From Bacteroidota bacterium (GTDB lineage Bacteria; Bacteroidota; Ignavibacteria; Ignavibacteriales; Ignavibacteriaceae), in contig JAJYIL010000272.1 in NCBI GenBank assembly GCA_021790055.1, positions 1 to 5,134 of the forward strand: DNA of 5,134 bases. Reading direction: 5' to 3'. Below, piece after piece: positions 1 to 5,134 of the stretch; positions within the stretch are counted from its first letter, which is position 1, and the number at the start of each line of letters is the position of its first letter. The position numbers were made by a program, and so were the translations under genes. The notes under the pieces were generated by a model that was not told the DNA's origin, made no database searches, and was given only the letters and a program-made list of their open reading frames with translations.

Positions 1-2
1 TT

Positions 3-1268
3 ACAGGCACACGCTATAAACCGGGAGAGCATATCCCGGGATTAAATGTAGGCGGCTGGTTCGATGCAGGTGACTTTGATGTCGAAGAAGCTTCGCAGTG
101 CGAAACGATATCTTCTCTGGCTGATACCTGGCTGCAGTTTAAACCGAAATTAGATGAAACCTATATTGATGAAAAACAGCGTTACGTTTGTATTCATGAT
201 CCGGATGGCAAACCTGATATTCTCCAGCAGATTGAGCATGGTGTTCTTCTTCAGCTTGGAATGCAGAAGGCATTTGGACGTGCTATCCCCGCAATTGAGA
301 TGCCTCATCTTTATCAATACGTTCATCTCGGCGATGCATCTACAATTACTGATAACCTAATTTATGATCCAAAACTAAAGCCTTATGAAGTAAAGGGAGG
401 TTACAGCGGTACAGATGATGACAGGTGGGCATTTACTACGGACGAACCTTGGATGAATTATAATTCGATAGCTTGCCTTGCAAATGCAAGCCGTGCTTTT
501 AAAGGATATGATGATAAGCTTTCCAAAGAATGCTTAACTACTGCGGAAAGATCGTTCGACCGCCAGCTAAAGGATACAAGCGGCAGCTCAAACAGATTTG
601 CAAGATTCTTTGGTGCAGGCATGACGACTTCTGCCGCGTTACAGCTCTTCATTGCAACTAAGGACAAAAAGTATGAAGATATATTTCTTAAAGATATCCG
701 AGTTGCGCTTGTCGGAATGGAACGCTATGCGGAAGGATTCCCTGAAATGAGTATTGAAAATGCGCTGATCGCAATTCCGTATTTTGGAAGCAAATACAAA
801 GCGGAGTTGGAACCCTATATAAAAAAACTTAAGATAATGGATGATTCTCTGCTTTTGAAAAATCCTTACGGGGTGCCGATTGGAACCAGGCATTGGGGCG
901 GTGATGATGAAGTAATTAGCTGGGCGACTTTAAATTATTATGCACACAAAGAATTCCCGGAAATTATCGGTCCCGAATATACTCTCCGTGGAATCGACTA
1001 TCTTTTCGGATGCCACCCATATTCCAATCTCTCGTTTGTTGCAGATGTTGGTACGCACTCTAAGAATGTTATTTACGGACGTACCAGGGCAGACTTCTCA
1101 AATGTAGCGGGCGGAGTGGTGCCGGGTCTGCTTATGCTGCAGCCTGATTTCCTTGAGAACAAAGACGACTGGCCATTCTTCTGGGGGGAAAATGAAGCCG
1201 TTATAAGTACTGCCGGTGAATATATTTTCCTTAGCAATGCTGTAAAGGATCTGGTAAATCACAATTAA
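3..1268 (+). CDS. Glycoside hydrolase family 9 (cellulase-type) enzyme, 3' part; 5' end outside the window
   Basis: The frame is open from the window edge and gives 421 residues, numbered here from position 3. The GH9 nucleophilic-water site is the motif GGWFDAGDFD at residues 17-26, with D21 and D24 as the paired aspartates. Near the C-terminus, DYLFGCHPYSNLSFV (332-346) matches the family's LGxNPxxxSFV signature. WGENEAVIS (394-402) holds the catalytic acid glutamate, most likely E398 at 1194-1196. So the catalytic (alpha/alpha)6 domain is nearly complete. What is missing upstream would be a signal peptide and an N-terminal Ig-like (CelD_N) domain, if the protein follows the usual plan. GH9 enzymes are mostly inverting endo-beta-1,4-glucanases, but the family also has exo-acting and other members, so the substrate is not settled. 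No extra C-terminal module or sorting domain follows the catalytic domain. A methionine at 261 is internal and not the start, because the DAGD motif lies upstream of it. Confidence 0.92.
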   Translation, partial: TGTRYKPGEHIPGLNVGGWFDAGDFDVEEASQCETISSLADTWLQFKPKLDETYIDEKQRYVCIHDPDGKPDILQQIEHGVLLQLGMQKAFGRAIPAIEMPHLYQYVHLGDASTITDNLIYDPKLKPYEVKGGYSGTDDDRWAFTTDEPWMNYNSIACLANASRAFKGYDDKLSKECLTTAERSFDRQLKDTSGSSNRFARFFGAGMTTSAALQLFIATKDKKYEDIFLKDIRVALVGMERYAEGFPEMSIENALIAIPYFGSKYKAELEPYIKKLKIMDDSLLLKNPYGVPIGTRHWGGDDEVISWATLNYYAHKEFPEIIGPEYTLRGIDYLFGCHPYSNLSFVADVGTHSKNVIYGRTRADFSNVAGGVVPGLLMLQPDFLENKDDWPFFWGENEAVISTAGEYIFLSNAVKDLVNHN

Positions 1269-1300
1269 AATGCCTAATACAACTATTTGTAAAGCATAAA

Positions 1301-1349
1301 GGTAATTTCACGCAGCAGCCTGTTCAAGGCTGCTGCTTTCCAATTTACC
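1301..1349 (+). terminator. GC-rich hairpin after the GH9 gene, probable intrinsic terminator
   Basis: A perfect 10-bp stem pairs GCAGCAGCCT (1312-1321) with AGGCTGCTGC (1327-1336) around a 5-nt loop, 43 nt after the GH9 stop codon. The 3' side continues TTTCC, a weak U-tract. A second, AT-rich outer stem can form between GGTAATT (1301-1307) and AATTTACC (1342-1349) with one bulged base. The position between two independently promoted genes fits a terminator. The short U-run means it could instead be an mRNA-stabilising 3' hairpin. Confidence 0.6.
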
Positions 1350-1394
1350 CACGAGACTTTTTTAAACGAACAATGCGGAATATTAGTTTGTATA

Positions 1395-1423
1395 TTGCCT
1401 TTTGGAAATTTATTATTTATTAT
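1395..1423 (+). promoter_or_regulatory. Candidate sigma70-like promoter of the GH67 gene
   Basis: TTGCCT (1395-1400) is followed after exactly 17 nt by TATTAT (1418-1423). These match the -35 (TTGACA) at 4 of 6 and the -10 (TATAAT) at 5 of 6. Transcription would start near 1430, leaving a leader of about 97 nt before the GH67 start codon. It lies downstream of the GH9 terminator hairpin, so the GH67 gene and its downstream regulator gene could form their own transcription unit. AT-rich sequence yields such matches by chance, so this is a prediction only. Confidence 0.4.
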
Positions 1424-1439
1424 TGAAACGATTCAATAA
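1420..1439 (+). promoter_or_regulatory. Palindromic operator overlapping the -10 and start site (LacI-family-like)
   Basis: An inverted repeat has 8-bp perfect arms, TTATTGAA (1420-1427) and TTCAATAA (1432-1439), around ACGA. The core TGAAACGATTCA has a central CG (1429/1430), the form typical of LacI/GalR-family operators. It covers the last bases of the predicted -10 and the start site, where a bound repressor would block transcription. The regulator encoded nearby has an AraC-type rather than a LacI-type DNA-binding domain, so the protein that binds here may be encoded elsewhere. Confidence 0.5.
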
Positions 1440-1517
1440 ACATTTAACCTTTTTAATCATAGTAATCTTTTAACAAATTAGGGAACAAAAATTCCTAAGG
1501 GGAGAAAGTAATTTTAT

Positions 1518-1522
1518 GGAGG
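1518..1522 (+). promoter_or_regulatory. Ribosome binding site of the GH67 gene
   Basis: GGAGG lies 4 nt before the ATG at 1527. It fixes this start and gives a protein beginning directly with a basic signal-peptide n-region. A second purine-rich stretch (AAGGGGAG, 1497-1504) lies 11 nt before an ATG at 1516 that opens only a four-codon frame ending in the ATGA overlap with the GH67 start. Confidence 0.7.
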
Positions 1523-1526
1523 TAGA

Positions 1527-3689
1527 ATGATCAGTTATGTTTTCAGCTTTAGAGGAAGGTTTGCCTCTCTTTTAAAAATTGTTTTCATAGCCTCATTATT
1601 CGTATTTGTAAATCCTATTTATGCCGGCAGCGGATACAGGCTATGGCTAAAATATAACATGGTTCCCAATAAGCATTTGCTTTACGAATACAGGGCAGAA
1701 ATAAATGCATCAATGGTGGCAGGGAATTCTCTCACAATCCAGGCTGCAAGAAATGAACTTCACAAAGGCTTAGACGGATTACTTGGAATTAAAGTACCAT
1801 CAGTTAAAAATCTGTACGAGAATGGGATTTTACTTGCCGGTGTTTATAGAAATATATCGTTAATTAGAAAAGTCGTGCTAAAGAATGAACTTGAAAAGGC
1901 AGGTGATGAAGGATTTGTTATTAGAGCCACAAAAATTAATGGGAAGAAGATTACGATTATTACTGCAAACAAAGATATCGGAATTTTGTACGGCGTCTTT
2001 GATTTGCTAAGACTCATACAATCAAACAAGGATATTGCAAATCTAAATATCGTTTCTTGCCCTAAAGAAAAATTACGTATGTTGAACCATTGGGATAACC
2101 TGGATGGCTCGAGAGTCTATCCCGGCTGCTCTATCTGGGATTGGCATACATTGCCGAATTATATTAAGCAGCGCTATGTTGATTATGCCCGTGCCAACGC
2201 TTCAATCGGTATTAACGGTGCCGTGCTTAACAATATTAATGCCGATCCGAAAATTATTATGCATTATTATCTCGTTAAAGTAGCTGCGCTTGCTGACTTA
2301 TTCCGTGTATACGGTATCAAGGTTTATTTAAGCGCTAATTTTGAATCGCCTAAAGAGTTGGGGAAACTAAAGACTTCAAATCCATTTAATTCTTCCGTAA
2401 AAGAATGGTGGAAGCATAAGGCAAAGGAAATATACTCACTCATTCCGGACTTTGGAGGATTCGTAGTAAAAGCAAATTCAGAAGGTCAGCCTGGACCTGA
2501 AGATTACGGCAGAACTCAGGCAGACGGTGCAAACGTAATTGCAGATGCGCTCAAGCCATATAACGGGATAGTAATCTGGAGATGCTTTGTTTACACCTAC
2601 AATCCTAAGGATCGCGCAAGACAGGCTTATGATATATTTAAACCGCTTGATGGAAAATTCGACAGCAATGTTCTGCTTCAGGTGAAGAACGGTCCGCTTG
2701 ATTTCCAGCCGCGCGAGCCCTTCAGTCCTTTATTCGGTGCGATGCCGAGGACTCCTTTAATTATGGAAGTTGATATTGGTCAGGGAGCTCTGGGACAAGA
2801 TGTAAGCTTAGCCTATTTGGCACCAATGTGGCGTGAGACTTTAATGTCCGACACCTTTGCGAAAGGAAAAGGATCAACAGTTGCAAAGGTAATTGACGGC
2901 TCTCTGGACGGTTATAAGTATTCCGGCATGGCAGGCGTTTCCAATATTAATAATGACAGAGACTGGACAGGAAATATTTTCGGTCAGGCAAACTGGTATG
3001 CATTCGGAAGGTTGGCGTGGAATTATAATCTTACTTCGAAGCAGATAGCGGACGAATGGATTAGGATGACCTTCTCTAATGAAGAATCTATCATAGAGCC
3101 GGTTGAAAAGATTATGCTGGCTTCGAGAGAGAATTTTGTGAACTACATGAATCCGCTCGGCCTTAATATGCTGACGGGCTGGAGCGTTTATCACGGACCG
3201 TGGGTCGACAATTCCGAGCACCAGGATTGGAATTCTCCTTACTACCACAGAGCAGACAGCATCGGCATCGGCTTCAACAGAACGAGAAGTGGAAGCGATG
3301 CAGTTGATCAATATTTTAAACCGGTTGCCGATGAATTTAATTTCAAAGAGACATGCCCGGCAAAACTTCTCCTCTGGTTCCATCATGTGCCGTGGACTTA
3401 TAAGATGAAATCAGGTGAAACTCTCTGGGATGGTCTTTGTCATCATTATTATAAGGGTGTAGAAGGCGTCGTTGAAATTCAGAAAATTTGGAATTCTCTG
3501 AAAGGGAAAATTGATCCGGAAGAATTTAAATCTGAACAAATGTTATTAAGGATGCAGTACGAAGATGCAGTTAAATGGAGAGACGGCTGTGTGCTGTACT
3601 TCCAGACATTTTCAAAACTGCCTATTCCGGCTGGCTTACCTAAGCCGCAACATAAACTTGCTTATTATGAAGCTCACAATCCTATGTAA
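1527..3689 (+). CDS. Exported GH67 alpha-glucuronidase homologue with altered active site
   Basis: The product has 720 residues, close to the family norm of about 680-730. A signal peptide is visible: basic residues up to K17, a hydrophobic core over about 18-30, and a probable cut after IYA33. The mature protein starts with an N-terminal beta/alpha domain. The catalytic barrel carries NHWDNLDG (187-194), KANSEGQPGP (315-324), WRCFVY (351-356), KNGPLDFQPREP (387-398) and ANWYAFGRLAWN (488-499). A helical C-terminal domain includes YYHRAD (572-577) and LLWFHHVPW (615-623). By family knowledge E319 is the catalytic acid, D392 a general base, and K315, R352, K387 and W189 contact the uronic acid. 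The known role is inverting release of (4-O-methyl)glucuronate from the non-reducing end of xylo-oligosaccharides. The second base glutamate (E393 in the Cellvibrio enzyme, 28 residues after the aspartate) is glycine here (G420), so activity or specificity may differ. The symbol aguA is withheld for that reason. Confidence 0.93.
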   Translation: MISYVFSFRGRFASLLKIVFIASLFVFVNPIYAGSGYRLWLKYNMVPNKHLLYEYRAEINASMVAGNSLTIQAARNELHKGLDGLLGIKVPSVKNLYENGILLAGVYRNISLIRKVVLKNELEKAGDEGFVIRATKINGKKITIITANKDIGILYGVFDLLRLIQSNKDIANLNIVSCPKEKLRMLNHWDNLDGSRVYPGCSIWDWHTLPNYIKQRYVDYARANASIGINGAVLNNINADPKIIMHYYLVKVAALADLFRVYGIKVYLSANFESPKELGKLKTSNPFNSSVKEWWKHKAKEIYSLIPDFGGFVVKANSEGQPGPEDYGRTQADGANVIADALKPYNGIVIWRCFVYTYNPKDRARQAYDIFKPLDGKFDSNVLLQVKNGPLDFQPREPFSPLFGAMPRTPLIMEVDIGQGALGQDVSLAYLAPMWRETLMSDTFAKGKGSTVAKVIDGSLDGYKYSGMAGVSNINNDRDWTGNIFGQANWYAFGRLAWNYNLTSKQIADEWIRMTFSNEESIIEPVEKIMLASRENFVNYMNPLGLNMLTGWSVYHGPWVDNSEHQDWNSPYYHRADSIGIGFNRTRSGSDAVDQYFKPVADEFNFKETCPAKLLLWFHHVPWTYKMKSGETLWDGLCHHYYKGVEGVVEIQKIWNSLKGKIDPEEFKSEQMLLRMQYEDAVKWRDGCVLYFQTFSKLPIPAGLPKPQHKLAYYEAHNPM

Positions 3690-3749
3690 GAAGTAAGATT
3701 CGGACAAATGAAAAAAATAATATTCCTACTGATTTATTCTGGTCGAACA

Positions 3750-3799
3750 GAGGTGATAACAGAATGAAAATTTGGTTAACGATGGAAAATGAACTGTAA
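3750..3799 (+). other. Strong ribosome binding site with an 11-codon leader frame overlapping the regulator start
   Basis: GAGGTGA (3750-3756) sits 7 nt before an ATG at 3764, a better Shine-Dalgarno arrangement than anything directly before the regulator's own ATG at 3789. The frame from 3764 encodes only MKIWLTMENEL and stops with TAA at 3797-3799, 8 nt inside the regulator gene and in another frame. It could be a leader peptide that couples translation to the regulator. It could also be the true N-terminus broken by a one-base insertion near 3797. No homology is recognised for the peptide. Confidence 0.4.
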
Positions 3800-4955
3800 T
3801 AATAAACTGAAAAAGATTGTTCTGCTTGTAGAGTCTTCCCGCGAGTTCGGTAGGCAATTGATTATCGGAGTTGCACGATACTCCAGGATACACGGTCCAT
3901 GGACTTTTTATAAAGAGCCGATTGATTTGAAATCGACTATCCCAAGTTTAACCCGCTGGAGACCGGACGGGCTTATAATTCGTGATTCTCTTATAACTGA
4001 AGAACTGATAAAATTAAAAATACCTACAATCCTTGCAATTCATTGTTCTTCTCATTCTCATGACCTTCCCGTAATACGGACAGACTCATCCTCGATAGCA
4101 GAAATGGCAAGTCAGCATCTTATTGAAAAGGGACTTAAGAACTTTGCCTTCTGCGGCTTTAAGAATTATGATTGGTCGGAACAACGCGGGCTTTATTTCC
4201 GCAAATTCAATGAAGAAGCCGGGTACGGTACTCATGTATATTTTCCTCCGTCTTGCATTCAGTACAATGAATGGGAATACGAACAGAAGTATATAAGTAA
4301 ATGGGTTAATGAATTGCCTAAACCTGTCGGCATTTTTGCATGCAATGACGATAGAGGTCAACATATACTTGAAGTATGCAAGGAAAGCAATATAAAAGTA
4401 CCGGAAGATGTTGCGGTTGTAGGTGTTGATAACGATCCGATTATCTGCGATATAAGCGACCCGCCTCTAACGAGCATAGCCCTTAATATTGAATCGGCAG
4501 GATATGAAGCTGCAAAACTAATTGATAATATGATAGAAGGCAGGGAGATTCTTGATAATCAGATTTTAGTTACTCCGAGCTTTTTAGTTCAAAGGCAATC
4601 TTCGGATATTCTTGCAGTAGACGATGCAGACGTAGCACAAGCGATTCAGTTTATTATAAATAATGCAAAGAATAAAATTCTTGTTGAAGATGTAGTTAGA
4701 ACAACAGGTATAAGTAAACGTACACTTGAAAGAAAATTTAAGCAAACTATTCATAGATCGATATATAACCAGATTCAATTCGTACGTATCGATTTACTTT
4801 CAAAGTTACTAGTTGAGACGGATTTATCTATTTCGAAAATAACCTCACTTTTTGATTTTACCGATATGGAGCATATTTCAAGATATTTCAAGCGCGAAAA
4901 AGGAGTCGGACTAAGAGAGTTTAGGAAATACCACAAGCCCGGAAACTTCGAATGA
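3789..4955 (+). CDS. xylR: XylR-family transcriptional regulator (sugar-binding sensor plus AraC-type HTH)
   Basis: The 388 residues match E. coli XylR in length (392) and architecture. Residues 8-270 form a LacI/periplasmic-binding-protein-like sensor: IVLLVESSREFGRQ (10-23), a TDSSSIAEMASQHL segment (98-111), ACNDDRGQHILEVC (184-197) and VVGVDND (210-216). Residues 281-383 are an AraC-type DNA-binding domain with two helix-turn-helix units, about 297-321 (VEDVVRTTGISKRTLERKF) and about 345-372. In the second unit the usual GF reads DF (355-356), and the usual proline before the C-terminal FR helix is leucine (L376). An in-frame TAA at 3777-3779 rules out a longer N-terminus. The gene follows the GH67 gene by 99 bp with no visible terminator, so co-transcription is plausible. 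The family activates pentose catabolism on binding xylose; the ligand here (xylose, a xylo-oligosaccharide or a uronate) is inferred. It could also be called an XylR-like AraC/LacI hybrid regulator. Confidence 0.9.
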   Translation: MNCNNKLKKIVLLVESSREFGRQLIIGVARYSRIHGPWTFYKEPIDLKSTIPSLTRWRPDGLIIRDSLITEELIKLKIPTILAIHCSSHSHDLPVIRTDSSSIAEMASQHLIEKGLKNFAFCGFKNYDWSEQRGLYFRKFNEEAGYGTHVYFPPSCIQYNEWEYEQKYISKWVNELPKPVGIFACNDDRGQHILEVCKESNIKVPEDVAVVGVDNDPIICDISDPPLTSIALNIESAGYEAAKLIDNMIEGREILDNQILVTPSFLVQRQSSDILAVDDADVAQAIQFIINNAKNKILVEDVVRTTGISKRTLERKFKQTIHRSIYNQIQFVRIDLLSKLLVETDLSISKITSLFDFTDMEHISRYFKREKGVGLREFRKYHKPGNFE

Positions 4956-4995
4956 CTTTATTTGGTTAATTCATGATTGGAAGTGGCTTTTTTTT
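4935..4995 (+). terminator. Possible weak terminator of the regulator gene (T8 tract)
   Basis: A run of eight T (4988-4995) follows GAAGTGGCTT (4980-4989). The 3' end of the regulator gene can pair with it: AAGCC (4935-4939) with GGCTT (4985-4989), and ACTTC (4945-4949) with GAAGT (4980-4984). This leaves a 5-nt bulge and a 30-nt loop. The T-tract is convincing but the stem is weak, so efficiency is doubtful. Confidence 0.35.
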
Positions 4996-5015
4996 AGAAA
5001 TTGTTGTCTCTATGT

Positions 5016-5132
5016 TTAATCGAAAATATGCAATTGCCAAATTGCATATTCTGTTATATTATTATTCATTTTAACTGAAAAATTAGTTGCATTGCCTGTA
5101 TAAGAACCAAAACCAATGCCTTGATAACCAAC
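5016..5132 (-). CDS. Possible 3' end of a convergent gene, product unknown
   Basis: Reading the minus strand from the window edge, 38 codons are open and end in TAA (complement of 5016-5018). The peptide begins VGYQGIGFGSYTGNATNFSV and ends AIWQLHIFD. The glycine/aromatic pattern followed by TNFSV looks like the last beta-strands of a secreted beta-sandwich (LamG- or carbohydrate-binding-like) module. This is pattern judgement only, and I do not recognise the family. A convergent gene ending about 60 bp from the regulator stop would fit the layout. Against it, a 38-codon open frame is not rare in AT-rich DNA, and the region also contains a perfect inverted repeat and a + strand promoter-like sequence. 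Confidence 0.45.
   Translation of the reverse strand, partial: VGYQGIGFGSYTGNATNFSVKMNNNITEYAIWQLHIFD
5025..5050. repeat. Perfect inverted repeat, 11-bp arms
   Basis: AATATGCAATT (5025-5035) and AATTGCATATT (5040-5050) are exact reverse complements separated by GCCA. The AT-rich stem has no T-run directly after it, so it is a poor terminator and looks more like a dimeric regulator's binding site. It overlaps both the possible minus-strand coding end and the -35 of a possible + strand promoter. Confidence 0.75.
5034..5062 (+). promoter_or_regulatory. Tentative promoter pointing out of the window
   Basis: TTGCCA (5034-5039, 5 of 6 to TTGACA) is followed after 17 nt by TATTAT (5057-5062, 5 of 6 to TATAAT). 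This is nearly the same pair and spacing as the promoter proposed before the GH67 gene (TTGCCT, 17, TATTAT). The 11-bp-arm palindrome covers the -35. No + strand start codon with an open frame follows before the window ends. If the minus-strand frame here is a real gene, this match is probably chance. Confidence 0.25.
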
Positions 5133-5134
5133 TA

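Noticed and set aside
154..360. 68-residue + strand frame overlapping the GH9 gene
   Set aside because: It lies in another frame inside conserved GH9 coding sequence and its peptide looks like no protein family.
261..1268. Methionine at 261 as the start of a complete 335-residue GH9 protein
   Set aside because: The same frame is open to the window edge, and the GH9 DAGD catalytic motif lies upstream at 63-74, so the gene continues to the left.
1411..1424. TATT-rich repeat before the GH67 gene as a phase-variable tract
   Set aside because: The TATTATTTATTATT stretch is irregular and too short for a slippage-prone repeat. It is ordinary AT-rich promoter sequence.
2874..3386. 170-residue minus-strand open frame opposite the GH67 gene
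   Set aside because: It lies wholly antisense to well-conserved GH67 coding sequence, is rich in Cys, Ile and Arg with no recognisable domain, and has no convincing ribosome binding site.
3708..3767. 19-codon frame beginning MKKIIFLLIYSG as a real small membrane or secreted peptide
   Set aside because: Its start resembles a signal peptide, but it has no good ribosome binding site, and an AT-rich intergenic stretch readily gives such a short frame. It is mentioned only with the leader finding.
4086..4778. Two minus-strand frames (4086-4364 and 4584-4778) inside the regulator gene
   Set aside because: Both are antisense to conserved XylR domains and have compositions typical of shadow frames.

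Overview
The window reads as part of a plant cell-wall (glucuronoxylan/cellulose) utilisation locus from an AT-rich bacterium, probably of the Bacteroidota-Ignavibacteriota (FCB) group. The lineage guess rests on the style of the glycoside hydrolase family 9 (GH9) fragment, which resembles FCB homologues as I remember them. Good Shine-Dalgarno sequences (GGAGG at 1518-1522, GAGGTGA at 3750-3756) and a sigma70-like promoter with 17-nt spacing argue against a typical Bacteroides-type genome. The phylum call is an inference and cannot be proved from this window.

Layout, left to right, genes on the + strand unless noted. (1) Positions 3-1268 hold the 3' part of a GH9 hydrolase (cellulase family) with both ends of its active site present. 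A GC-rich hairpin follows at 1312-1336. (2) The 258-bp gap carries a candidate promoter (TTGCCT-17-TATTAT) whose -10 and start site are overlapped by a 20-bp palindrome with a central CG, like a LacI-family operator. (3) Positions 1527-3689 encode an exported 720-residue GH67 alpha-glucuronidase homologue. (4) After 99 bp, 3789-4955 encodes a XylR-type regulator: a LacI/periplasmic-binding-protein-like sugar sensor fused to a C-terminal AraC-type DNA-binding domain. (5) The last 179 bp hold a possible terminator with a T8 tract, a perfect 11-bp-arm inverted repeat, and either the 3' end of a convergent minus-strand gene or a + strand promoter region.

As a system, the GH9 enzyme would cut beta-1,4 glycans. 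The GH67 enzyme would remove (4-O-methyl)glucuronic acid from xylo-oligosaccharides outside the cytoplasm. The XylR-like protein would sense xylose or a related sugar and control the cluster.

The most interesting point is in the GH67 protein. The position spaced exactly where the family has its second catalytic-base glutamate is glycine (G420), and two other conserved loops that I associate with the active site are shortened. Yet the catalytic acid (E319), the aspartate base (D392) and several substrate-contact residues are kept. This suggests a divergent GH67 subfamily with altered mechanism or specificity. I see no mobile element, CRISPR array, tRNA or rRNA.
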